From: Trichomonas vaginalis G3
Lineage: Eukaryota > Parabasalia > Trichomonadida > Trichomonadidae
Direction: 5' to 3'
Length of the DNA stretch: 64,000 bases
NCBI RefSeq assembly: GCF_026262505.1
Contig: NC_067206.1
Location: forward strand, 16,698,641-16,762,640
Of the stretch, positions 1 through 10,225 are shown in pieces. The notes beneath the pieces are model-generated. The model was given only the letters and a program-made list of their open reading frames with translations. It had not been told where the DNA came from and did no database searches. Position 1 is the stretch's first letter; every line of letters begins with the position of its first letter. A program made the translations under genes and the position numbers.

Positions 1-938
1 TCATAGGCATATAGAATGAAATCTTCTGAAAAATAATATCACATAAACTCATATTATTTTCTAATATATAACTATTTATATAAAAATCAAATTCAATGAT
101 CTTAAAAGCGAATGATAAACCTCAAAATTTACGAATATAATGAGTGGGAATATAATGCTTCTCTATCATAAAACCATATGAAATATTAATTTTTGCTTTA
201 CGCCTAATTTTTGACGACAATTAGCAAAAATGTTAAATGTTAACACTCAGTCCATTTGAATATGAAAAATAAAATTGACTTTGATTAAATGTTTTTATTT
301 ATCATGCAATTTTCTTGCGACCAAAGATTTGAATAAAATTTCAAAAAATAAGATAGCTTAAAAATAATATACGGTAGTGTTTACTAATAGATGAATAGTA
401 TATAAATTCTATTAAAATGGATTTGATCCAAAAAAATATAAAATCAAAAATAATTGTTATGATTTAAATGAAGAAGTAATTTAAAACGATTTTATTTATG
501 ATCAAATTTTATATATTTTTTTGGATCAAATCCATTTTAATAGAATTTATATACTATTCATCTATTAGTAAACACTACCGTATATTATTTTTTAAGCTAT
601 CTTATTTTTTGAAATTTTATTCAAATCTTTGGTCGCAAGAAGAATTGCATGATAAATAAAAACATTTAATCAAAGTCAATTTTATTTTTCATATTCAAAT
701 GGACTGAGTGTTAACATTTAACATTTTTTGCTAATTGTCGTCAAAAATTAGGCGTAAAGCAAAAATTAATATTTCATATGGTTTTATGATAGAGAAGCAT
801 TATATTCCCACTCATTATATTCGTAAATTTTGAGGTTTATCATTCGCTTTTAAGATCATTGAATTTGATTTTTATATAAAATAGTTATATATTAGAAAAT
901 AATATGAGTTTATGTGATATTATTTTTCAGAAGATTTT
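1..938. mobile_element. Palindromic foldback MITE, copy 1
   Basis: The two halves are near-perfect reverse complements about a centre near 476, with arms of about 460 bp and a short unique loop around 440-500. No transposase-sized reading frame is present. The left terminus starts at or before the window edge; comparison with the copy at 41.3-42.3 kb shows the outer end reads TTCATAGGCATATAGAATG. The last ~15 bp of the right terminus are missing or diverged here. A non-autonomous foldback element is the simplest reading; the superfamily is not recognisable. Confidence 0.85.
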
Positions 939-2557
939 GTGTTCTTCTTCAAAATTTTATTTTTTATTAAAAAGAATCTTTACAAAATATACATTTACTT
1001 TAATTAATATTTAAAAACGTGCTCTATCAAAAGTTCCAAAAATTCAATATTTTAGCTTTTCTGAGGTGTCACTTTTGATGAATTTCTGTTTACAACAAAT
1101 TAAACGGAATTGCGCATAGACAATATCTGCTGTTAAGAGATGGAAATGTAGAATTTTCGAAAAGTGACTAGTTAAAATTAGAATCTTGAAAATAACCTCA
1201 AAATCTCAGATTTTATTAATAAATCATTATAACTATTATTATATACCTTTAAAAAATGAAAATTAATCTTATGGTTTTTTTATTTATATTTGAACATGAA
1301 AAAGCTTTTTCATCCATAACCCAATGCATCCATGAACGCTGTAATCATCAAAAATCTAATTTCCTTTGTTGTATACATTGGGTTCTGGATGATGTGGCCT
1401 GCAGCATCTACCCGAATACTGCTTTTTTCTAAACACATATTTTACTCCAAATGAGCTTTATTAAGAGTTACACTTCTGGTACGAACCGGGTTGCTTTTCA
1501 TCAAAGATAATTGGGTTTTTATGGAGTTAGAATAAACACTTTATTATTATTAATATACATTTTTAATTTTTTAAATTTATAATTGTTCTAAAGAAAAATA
1601 AGGTTTCAACATTACTTCACTTCCACAATTTCGTCTTACGAAATTATTTGTTCAATTTTGTTTGAAAAAATTTAAGTTTTTACAAAAAATTTAAAACTCA
1701 GTTCTGATCTTGTTTAGCTTTTATAAGTTGGATTATATAATATAACTAGATAAAAATATGATAACAAACAGATATCCATAGAAAACACCTGATATTTCGA
1801 TTTTTGAATTTGTTATATAAGATGTCAGACTATAAGTTATTAGCTATTCATACATTACTTATATAATATTGTTATATGAAGTCTATATAATATCAGCGTA
1901 TGAATATTTGATCAAAATATTGACTTCTGATAAATTTATTTAGTGAATAACTTGGTTCAAGATACGAATTGATGCGTACATATATAGCGCATCTGCACCG
2001 AAATGATCAGGTCTGAATATCAATCTTTGTCACTTCATAATGTAAAAAAGGACATTCATGGTATAGAGAAATTTCACCTCACATGGTTATTCCCACTCCA
2101 AAAGATATTAATTCGGAATCTTATTCAAGCGAACACGAATCTTCAATCAAATGTAAAAGAGTAAGATCAAAGATGACTCCAAAACGAAATCTATTTATAT
2201 TTGTTGATATTTAATAAATATTGAATTTTTCAGGTATCAATACATTTTTAAAGAATCGAATTCCCCATTGAAATATTTGAATTTTTAAGTTCAGGATGGA
2301 GAAGTCACAAATCTCTCAAAAAATTCCATATATTCAGGATAAATGTTGATATTTGATTAACTAGAAGATTAATACAAAAATATTAACTAATTTTGTGCCG
2401 ATAAAAAAGATGAAATTTAACTGAGAGTTTCAAAAATTGTTATATACGAAAACGATAAAAACGGTTTGACAGAAAAGTGACAACTTTACGTGTCAAAAAT
2501 AGAAAAGTGACATTTTATTCGTAATATTAAAATGAATTATCATAATCTTCTTGATAT
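939..2557. other. AT-rich intergenic stretch with decayed repeat
   Basis: No credible gene is present. A patch at about 1290-1510 has a more balanced, coding-like composition but is full of stops in every frame and looks like a decayed gene or transposon piece. A dispersed repeat lies at 1646-1780 and is listed separately. Near 2470-2515 there are several GTGAC/GTCAC-type words just outside the IS3-like transposon end. Otherwise I see nothing. Confidence 0.5.
1646..1780 (+). repeat. Dispersed repeat, inverted partner at 41.2 kb
   Basis: This ~135-bp stretch, from TTTGTTCAATTTTGTTTG to GATATCCAT, matches the reverse complement of 41163-41300 at roughly 75-80% by eye. In both places it lies near a copy of the palindromic MITE, so the two ends of the host/Polinton A block carry inverted versions of the same two repeats. 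Confidence 0.6.
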
Positions 2558-2851
2558 TGTTCCATATTAAGTTCTGTCAAAATGTAAGCTATTCAATTCT
2601 ATCGTCGGGGGAAATATCACAAATCTATCAATTTTTTTGTAAAAGTATACAAAAACATATGGTGTTCAATTAGTTTATAATAATATAAATATTAAGATTA
2701 TCCAAAATAAGAAAAACTAGGTTTTGAGAACACTTTTGAGATGATAATCAAAATATTTTGATTAAAAAATAATATATTATTTATCAGATATAGAATGGAT
2801 GTTTTCAAATTTAAAAATTCTGAAAAATAAACAGTTTTGTAAAGTAAAAAA

Positions 2852-3832
2852 ATGAACGAAAACTCGAGACCTCGTATTCCAAATGAATGGGTAAGATATA
2901 TGTATGAAAAACTTGAAAGTGGTGAGTTAACTTACGCAACAGTTTTGAAAAAAGTTCCATATTCTTATCAAAATGTTACAATTTTCAAACAAATTTCAAG
3001 AAATACTCTCAAAAAAGCATTCAAAGAAATCGGTGGTACACCAAAAATTAAAAGTGGTCCTCCACAAGAGGAATTAACTCCAGAATTAATTTTGAAGGTT
3101 CAGAATTCTTACGAAAATTACAAATGTGGGGTTCAAAAATTGTATTGGACTCTCAATATGAATCCAAAACAATTTCAAATCAGTTACAATGCAGTTATTA
3201 AGGCAGCAAAATTTCTGGGAATTTACAAAGAAAAAGATAAAAGTAATCCAAAAGCATATTATGTGGATTATGAAGCAATTCTTCCAAATACAATCTGGCA
3301 TGTGGATATTCATTTTTTGAAAGAACCAGAAACTTTACCGGTTTATGGAATAATTGATGACAAAAGTCGTTATTTGTTAGCATTGAAATTGCTTCGTAAC
3401 AAAAGTTCAACAGAAACTTCAAAAGTGGCAATTGCAACAGTTCAAAAATATGGAGCACCTTTCTGTTTCTGGTCAGATAACGGTAAAGAAAATGAGGGAG
3501 AGTTCACAAAATTTTTGAGTACTTATGACATTCAAATCAGAAAATCAGCTCCATACATGCCACGTCAAAATGGCAAAATTGAACGCCTCTGGCCATCACT
3601 GGACAAAAATGCTCCAAAGTCTTCAGAATTTGAGAGCATCAATCAGGAATTGGAAGAATTCAGGCAAAAATACAATGACATGCCACATGGCGCTCATCCA
3701 AAAATTGGAGTTCGACCATACATTCCAAGAGAGGTTTACAACAAATTTAAGAAATGGACCAAGGATGATAAACCGCTCTGGAAACAATGTGTTAATAAGC
3801 AGTGGGAAGTTGAAGAGATTCCAAACTATTGA
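2852..3832 (+). CDS. IS3-like DDE transposase (rve integrase fold)
   Basis: This 326-residue protein should cut and join the ends of the surrounding ~2.5 kb transposon in the nucleus. Residues 1-70 look like a helix-turn-helix end-binding region. The rve catalytic core follows, with Asp152 in WHVDIH, Asp209 in WSDNGKE and Glu244 in QNGKIERLW. The second Asp and the Glu are 35 residues apart, as in IS3-family transposases. The frame is open throughout, the ATG follows an A-rich leader, and the length suits a fused IS3 OrfAB-type protein. It is distinct from the Polinton integrases at 25.9 and 54.7 kb, which have chromodomain-like tails. Family placement is from motifs only. Confidence 0.85.
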   Translation: MNENSRPRIPNEWVRYMYEKLESGELTYATVLKKVPYSYQNVTIFKQISRNTLKKAFKEIGGTPKIKSGPPQEELTPELILKVQNSYENYKCGVQKLYWTLNMNPKQFQISYNAVIKAAKFLGIYKEKDKSNPKAYYVDYEAILPNTIWHVDIHFLKEPETLPVYGIIDDKSRYLLALKLLRNKSSTETSKVAIATVQKYGAPFCFWSDNGKENEGEFTKFLSTYDIQIRKSAPYMPRQNGKIERLWPSLDKNAPKSSEFESINQELEEFRQKYNDMPHGAHPKIGVRPYIPREVYNKFKKWTKDDKPLWKQCVNKQWEVEEIPNY

Positions 3833-4189
3833 AATATTCTATATTTTTTCAAAAATTCTCATTCAAATTTGAATTTGGTTTTCAAAATTATGAATAAACA
3901 TTATTTTTATTAAACTTGATTTTTAGCTCTAAAGAATCAAAAGAATTTAGCGAGAAAGAATATGCAGCTCACATAGGGGTAGATAAAGATATATCTCGAA
4001 AAAAATTGAATTTATTGTAAAGAATGAAGAAGTTCATTTTAAGATTGAGTTGATTTTCAACCAAAACGAGAGAGCATGCAGGCAAATGAAATTCGAAAAG
4101 TGAAAGGAATGACATATGCAAAAGAAAAGATTCAAATAACGCAAGCGAAATATAGATCAGTTAAAATCAGAATAAAATTTCGATCTTTT

Positions 4190-4660
4190 CTACAGGGAAC
4201 TAAAGGCTATGAGGCACTAATATATAATCAGTGCCTCATAGCCTTTAGTTCCCTACTAAAAGTGAGAAAACTTGTTCGCAATGCGAAATGATTGCGAACA
4301 AGTTTTCTCACTTCAGCGAGGGAATTGTTCCTTATGATGCATACATTATAAATATATACATCATAAGGAACAATTCCTCTAGATAGCTGGGAAACTTTCT
4401 CTAAATAACTTATCATTTGGAGAAAGTTTCCCAGCTATCTACTGGGAACTAAAGGCTATGAGGCACTAATATATAATCAGTGCCTCATAGCCTTTAGTTT
4501 GTTATTAAAAACGAGAAAACTTGTTCGAAATGATAAACAATTGCGAACAAGTTTTCTCACTTCAGCGAGGGAATTGTTCCTTATGATGCATACATTATAA
4601 ATATATACATCATAAGGAACAATTCCCTCTAGATAGCTAGGAAACCCTAAATTAACTATT
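4190..4660. repeat. Array of perfect hairpins, two ~247-bp units
   Basis: Four different near-perfect hairpins stand head to tail, each with arms of about 20-24 bp and short loops. Arm sequences begin GGAACTAAAGGCTATGAGGC, AGTGAGAAAACTTGTTCGC, GAGGGAATTGTTCCTTATGA and GATAGCTGGGAAACTTTC. The set then repeats in the same order from about 4443, with a few changes and with the fourth hairpin incomplete. The array lies between the transposase stop and the right end of the transposon, so it is cargo of that element. Confidence 0.85.
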
Positions 4661-5052
4661 AATCTTTGAGATATTTTTTATTGAGGTTAATACGTTTTTC
4701 TAAATAATTAAAATGTAAAATTTTGATTATGAACTCATCTCTAATATTTTGGCTCTTTAATATATTTGAATCATGATCTTTGAGAAGAGTTCTCAAAAGT
4801 ATTCACAAAAGCTATTTTTCCTTGAAATTTAAAAATCCTGTTTATCATATATTACCGAATTCAATTCCCTACATATTTCAAAATATTCTATGAACATTTC
4901 AATTTTTGAAAAAAAACATATTTTTTCCCAAATATATTTATTATCATATTTCTAATAATATTTCCTAAAGTGTCACTTTTTACTTCCTCGACGATTATTT
5001 CCCTCTCAAAGAATTCAATAGCTTACATTTTGACAGAACTTAATATGTAACA

Positions 5053-5392
5053 AAATCAAAAATACAATTAATTCTTAACTGACATTTAAAAAAGCCGTAA
5101 GTTCACAAAATTAATATAATAAGCCTTTACATTTATTGAATTTTGAATTTAAAAAGTGACAAAAAAGCCTTAAAAGTCCTTTTATTTTGTACCCGCATTC
5201 TATAAATATATCATATTATCATTTCTTAATATCCAATATTTAATTCAGGGGGAGGCAGTTTATGTGCCCTAGAAATTGAATGGGTCGGAGTATACCCTTA
5301 AAAAATGTTCAGAGTAGGTGACAAAAGTGCATACTCTTAAATTAACCTTAAATGTTGATTTTTCGATATTTTCGGTATTAACCTTATTGTAA
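5053..5392. other. Short intergenic flank of Polinton A
   Basis: This flank lies between the IS3-like element and Polinton A. It has no gene. It contains two copies of the word TTAACCTTA, a motif also seen near 36.1 kb, and nothing else I can interpret. Confidence 0.4.
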
Positions 5393-5405
5393 ATTTTTCC
5401 GGTGA
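5393..5405 (+). repeat. Direct repeat flanking Polinton A, left copy
   Basis: ATTTTTCCGGTGA occurs here and, in the same orientation, at 32486-32498, immediately outside the two terminal inverted repeats. It is a candidate target-site duplication, although Polintons normally make 6-bp duplications. Confidence 0.5.
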
Positions 5406-5544
5406 TAAATTTAAAAAAAAAGGTAGTGGGGCTTCCAGGCACTTCGTGCCCTCTAGCCCCGAAGATGTTTAGTATAAATGAAGTTTTTATTCGGAAAATT
5501 GTTAGTCTTCTGGTGTGAATTCGGAGGACTCTTCTTCTTCCTCC
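5402..5544 (+). repeat. Polinton A left terminal inverted repeat
   Basis: About 135-140 bp match the reverse complement of 32336-32478 nearly perfectly. A GC-rich hairpin lies at 5428-5460, with nested arms GGGGCT/AGCCCC and GGCAC/GTGCC around a TTC loop. The inner part of the repeat encodes the C-terminal tail of the neighbouring protein, ending EFTPED. Outward, the two ends share only GATAAAT plus an A run, so the exact first base is uncertain by about 10 bp. Confidence 0.85.
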
Positions 5545-6509
5545 TCCTCTTCTTCCTCTTCTTCGTCATCGTCGGCGTAGTGGAAGAGGACGTAGTTCAT
5601 CCAAATTCTGTATGGACGTCCTGATTTGGATTTAAATGAGATGGACATATTTTGTGTGAGTGTTATTTCAGTTTCGATAAAGAGTTGGTGTGCTGGTTTG
5701 AATATATGTTCGACGTAGGAGAATTTGTGCAACTCATCTTCTCCCAATTCTGTATTGATACAGACTTCGATGAAGTCACCACTGAGAATGTCTTCACCTG
5801 TGGGCATATCCACAACAATTAAATGAACGACACAATAGTTGTGAAATTCATTAGTAGGAAATACTGTTGCAGGCGTATTATATGAGGGGAAAAATGTTTT
5901 TTCTTCCCCAAATTCATCTGCTACTTCATCTTCATCGTATCCGTTGTTAAAAGCTTTAAATTCATGTACAATTTGAGCAAATTGTTGACGGAGATTTGGT
6001 GGCATACGTAAGCAAGCTTGTAACAATGTCCTACCTTCCACACACTCAGCAAATATGGGAAGGTAGGAACATATAATGTCCGTCAATTGGTCCTGGTTGG
6101 GGACCAATTGACAGAGTTTTGTGTATGCCGTTATTGTTTCTTTAACGGTATTTGTGTAGATACGGTTATATGGAGTATTTCCCTGGTTGTTAAGGGAAAA
6201 ATACTCATCCGATTGTAATTTCAATCTTGACCTCAACTCTTTGTTCGGTATTCTTTGGTCTATTCTTAGAGCTGTATTTGTTCGTGCGGGCTGTGGTTTT
6301 AAAACATTCGAGTCAAGTTTTAATTGCTTCGAATTGGATGTCGATTTGAATTGGGAGTCTTTTGAGTTCTCCTGAGCTTGGTTCTGTATTAAAGACTGAA
6401 TAGCAGTGTCAGCTTCTTGTTTTTCGAGATAGTATTCTATTGAATTGGGCTTCACTGTTCGAGACGCGTACATTATGAAAAATGAACTGTTTTTTTTCGG
6501 ACTACTCAT
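5502..6509 (-). CDS. TIR-linked protein with acidic tail, unknown function
   Basis: I do not recognise this 335-residue protein. Residues 1-110 are polar and low in complexity (many Lys, Gln, Ser). The middle is helix-like, and the last third could be a beta-rich domain (segments VVHLIVVDM, FIEVCINTEL, IRIWMNYVLF-like). It ends in a run of about fourteen acidic residues and EFTPED. The tail is encoded inside the terminal inverted repeat, so a second copy of the tail codons lies at the other end of the element. It is transcribed outward, divergently from the coiled-coil gene, with an AACGGT-rich region between. The frame is open. A role at the element ends or in the virion is possible but unproven. 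Confidence 0.6.
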   Translation of the reverse strand: MSSPKKNSSFFIMYASRTVKPNSIEYYLEKQEADTAIQSLIQNQAQENSKDSQFKSTSNSKQLKLDSNVLKPQPARTNTALRIDQRIPNKELRSRLKLQSDEYFSLNNQGNTPYNRIYTNTVKETITAYTKLCQLVPNQDQLTDIICSYLPIFAECVEGRTLLQACLRMPPNLRQQFAQIVHEFKAFNNGYDEDEVADEFGEEKTFFPSYNTPATVFPTNEFHNYCVVHLIVVDMPTGEDILSGDFIEVCINTELGEDELHKFSYVEHIFKPAHQLFIETEITLTQNMSISFKSKSGRPYRIWMNYVLFHYADDDEEEEEEEEEEEESSEFTPED

Positions 6510-6939
6510 AGAAAAGTTTGAAAATAAACCGTTTTCGTCAACGGTAACCCCCTCTATTTTTTTATTTTATTTAATAGTTACCGTTGGAAACCGTTCCATC
6601 TCAAATATTGAATGAACTATAAACGTTTTTTGTTTTCTATATATACTTTTTTGTCCAACGGTAAAACTTTTTACACAACGGTTTTTGAGAGTCGTCGCGT
6701 TGACTTTTTTGTAGAGCACTCAAAATAGTATAACTTTGTCCGGACAAGTAAGGGTCTATCGTCGCTACAGGAAAAGTTACAGGCGTTCCAAGGAAGTATA
6801 CTTTGAGAAGCCTTTTCCCTTAAAAAGATAGGACGGTTATTTTACAAAACTGACAACACTTTGACCGAGTAGTTTTTTGTGCTGAACAAAAAGTGTCATA
6901 TAAACATCTGTCAAAAACCGCTTTTTAACTTCACTTAAA
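6510..6939. promoter_or_regulatory. Divergent promoter region with AACGGT cluster
   Basis: This 430-bp gap separates two divergent genes. It contains at least six copies of AACGGT or its complement ACCGTT between about 6529 and 6690, partly as inverted pairs (ACCGTT...AACGGT near 6531-6546). AACGG matches the consensus core bound by Myb-type proteins (YAACKG), and trichomonads have large Myb families. Close to the right-hand ATG there is CTTTTTAACTTCACTTAAA, matching the T-rich box seen before other genes of the element. Confidence 0.55.
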
Positions 6940-9900
6940 ATGCCACGTAAGCTACGTAAGAATATACGTAAGAGGAAGAGAGCATTGAAACATCCAATAG
7001 TAAAACTGACACCACAACAACAGTTGCAACAACAAATGATGAATGACCCCACTATGTTGCAACAAATGTCAAGCAACCCTATGCTTTTAAACCGAGTTAT
7101 TGGTGCACAGAGTGGAGGTTTAAGAGCGGCACTTTTAGCGAAAATGGCAGGCTATGGTGGAGCTGCAGACGGAACAGCTTATAACCCTCAAAGTCAAATG
7201 AATTTGAGTTCACTCAAAAATCAAATAACAGATGTCAAAAAGTCAAACATAGACATACAGAAACAAATAAGTGAAAACGAAAAGAAACTAGAATATGACA
7301 GACACACAAAGAAACTCAATGAGTTAAACGTAGAGAAAAAGAAGAAAGAAGAACAACTGAAAGAACTAAGTACAGAGGAATATGCGAAAAAAGTGTCAGA
7401 AAAAGCAGCAGAAGTAGCAAAAATGGAACAAGATGTATAAATTTGAAAAACCATACTACTCAATATAAAGTACTGAAAGATGAAGAGATAAAACAAAAAG
7501 CCCTGAAGACATATATGGATAGCGATGAGTATAAAAAAGAAGTTGAAGCAAATGTAAAGGCAGAAAAACTTTTACAGTTGCAAAACCAAACCGTACAGTA
7601 TGAAAACTTAGCACAAGAAAGTAAAAATAACGACGCAGCCATGCAAAAGGCAATGAAAAGCGCAGAATATATAAAAGCTAACAATGACTGGTTAGATGCC
7701 CAAGCCAACGCTAAAGCAGCCCAACTTATAGGGTCAATAAGGACAAAAATACAAGCGGATGAAGACAGTTCAAATGAAGCTTTAAAATGCTGACTTTAAG
7801 AACGCCTTCGAAGCTCTTCATAGTAAGGTGAAACAAGTGAACGACTTCTCATCTGGAAAGAAACTGAAGTCTGAAGGTTTCGACAAAGAGTTAAAGAAGT
7901 AGCACAAAATATGACGAAAATAACAGATGCAGCAACGAGACAGGCAGTTCAAAGTGCCTATGACGCCGTTAGAGCAACTGTTGTGAAAAGTCAAGAAAAA
8001 GAGTTACAACAGACCAAAACAGACCTAGTAAATGCTTTCTTAAAAACGAAAAGTCAGGTAGGACATTACGCTGCAGATGGAACATATGTGCCAGCTGGTG
8101 GAACTTATATACCACCAAACCCTCCAAGAGAAGCACCTGCACCAGGACTACCTAAAACATTTACATCGTCACATGGACACAGACACAGGCATGCACAAAA
8201 CCAACAGCAAAAACACTGCAACCACAACCAACAGTTCAAAACCAGCACACAACCAACAGTTCAAAACCTGCACAACAACAACCACAAACAGAGCAAGGAC
8301 ATAAAAGAAGTAGAGAACAAGGAAACCAAGAATTCTTAAAAATGCTTAAGAAGAGTATGGTTCCCAGATACTCTTGACTTTAGTGACAGATATAAAGAAG
8401 CTATTAGAAAGTTCAAGGAGGAAATACTGACCCGAACCTATTTAGCTTTATGGTTCAGCACCAAACGGATATAATTCAAACCTGGAAAATACAAGCTCGC
8501 TAAGGGATATGATTTAATAGCATATCATCCAAATGACATGGATGAATTTACTCCGAGATATTTGATGTCAGAGCTAAATGACAATTCAACTTCTTCATGA
8601 AACGCGTAAAAAATAGAGACGGAACGAAAAAAGAAAGCTTATGAATGCGGATGACTTAGATAGGGAATTGTTAAAAACGGTCTCGGAATATATGAAATGC
8701 CAGCAGATGAGGTACAAGAAACTCCACAGGAAGAAGTTCAGATACAACCAGACATGGAAGAAATAGTTCAGCAACAACAGCTAGAAGAGCCTGAAGGAAA
8801 CGAACAAGTCCTCCTTTGGAAACTAACTTCACAGAACTAGATGAAGATTTGGAACAGCCGAAAAATCTTGACCCTCAACAAGAGTATGCGGAGAATATGG
8901 AATCTTTCCAAGAGTCTAAAAAAATTCGGCTGACATAGTAGAAGAATATCGAAAAATGTTGCCGACATACAAAAGACTCCAACATCAGATGAAAATATTC
9001 AGCATAGAATGGAAGTACTGAAAGAAAATGTACACAAATACAACAACCCTTTTTACTTACGAGCATTTAACGTTCAATCTTGGATGAACTCGGTGAAAAT
9101 AAAAGGTTAAATTTCAAAAAACATATAGAAATGAAACATTGTTTAAAGTTCATTCAGAACCTAACCAAGATGGAAACAAACCTACTTTTGTTTCTGCAGA
9201 CGATGGAACTACAATGAGATGGGGTCATAAAGCTAATCCGGATAGGTGGTTCATAAACTTACAACCACAATTCCAAGAAGTTGTAGACGCAATGGAAGTG
9301 AATGGTGAACCAGATATAGCTGGTATTTTCAGCGCGGCTTTAATGCCATTGAAAGATATGAAACATGCAGATATTTTGGACCAGTATGAAATGAACATGG
9401 CTGATGGAAATATAACACCTGACGTTCTAGAACATTTATCTCAAAGAACTACACAGAACCATAAGATGGTATATTTGGTGAAGAGTTTAGAAAGAAAGTT
9501 AGGGAGAAGAAGGAAGAGAACCTATTGTACATGACCTTGCAAACGAAAGTTTACAAAATGTCATAAAAACTTACTTTGCAGACAATGAACCGAGAAGGGA
9601 TGAATATTTAAGAAAACTCAAATGGACAGTACCAAATGAAATGTTAGTATTGAAAAACATGTTCCTTGACAAAATAAAACCAACTACAGAAATAAACGAC
9701 GCAAGACTGAAAGATTGGGTAAAAGCTTTCCCATTCACAAAAGATATAGTTGGTAACATGGAAAGAAAACCAGAATGGCTACAAAAACATATATTTGGAA
9801 ACGAGCTTATTCCATATGGACAGCTCTGTTTGAAGAGCTTGAACCGGAAACTCAGGAAAGAGTCATGCAAACAATACGCGAAGACTCAAATACAAACTAT

Positions 9901-10195
9901 GACAAATCTTTCTAGGATATAGGTTACCTGAGATGGGCGACCAGAGCCCAAAGGCAAAAAGGACATGGGAAATTTACAACATACTAGTGAACATGAGGCA
10001 AAGATGCAACAACTTGAAGCAGAGGGCAAGTTACCAAAAGCGACACCAAAGAAGAAGAGTAGAACAAAGTGAAAGTAGTGAAGAAGTAACTTCATCTAGT
10101 GAAAGTAGTGGCAATGAAGGAAAAAGAAGAGTTAAAAACTCAGTCAGGAAGAAAGTAAAGCTTGGTCCGAGTGGGTTCTATTATGACATATAAAT
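6940..10195 (+). pseudogene. Polinton coiled-coil virion protein gene, broken
   Basis: A ~3.25 kb coding trace starts with a very basic N-terminus (MPRKLRKNIRKRKR), then a Gln/Met-rich stretch and long Lys/Glu-rich coiled coil. It continues through several open pieces, including a 131-codon piece at 9139-9534 that is globular in character and a Ser/Glu/Lys-rich end near 10.1 kb. It lies directly upstream of the major capsid gene on the same strand, the usual neighbourhood for a virion structural or scaffold protein. It is broken at about ten places. The start is supported by a TTTTTAA box 10-15 bp before the ATG. I do not recognise a named family. Confidence 0.6.
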
Positions 10196-10225
10196 CCAAC
10201 TATTCTATATTTTTACCCATATGAA

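Larger units (their letters stand above)
2558..5052 (+). mobile_element. IS3-like DNA transposon (IS3EU type), ~2.5 kb
   Basis: The element is bounded by inverted repeats. The left end reads TGTTCCATATTAAGTTCTGT and continues to about 2600; the right end, reversed, reads TGTTACATATTAAGTTCTGT and matches through about 5010. The termini are TG...CA, as in many IS3-type elements. It contains one intact DDE transposase gene and a 470-bp array of perfect hairpins downstream of it. I could not identify a convincing target-site duplication. IS3EU elements are known from eukaryotes including trichomonads; assignment rests on the transposase motifs. Confidence 0.75.

Noticed and set aside
2852-3832. 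Calling this gene a Polinton integrase
   Set aside because: It lies outside Polinton A in its own inverted repeats, lacks a chromodomain-like tail and has IS3-type spacing of catalytic residues.
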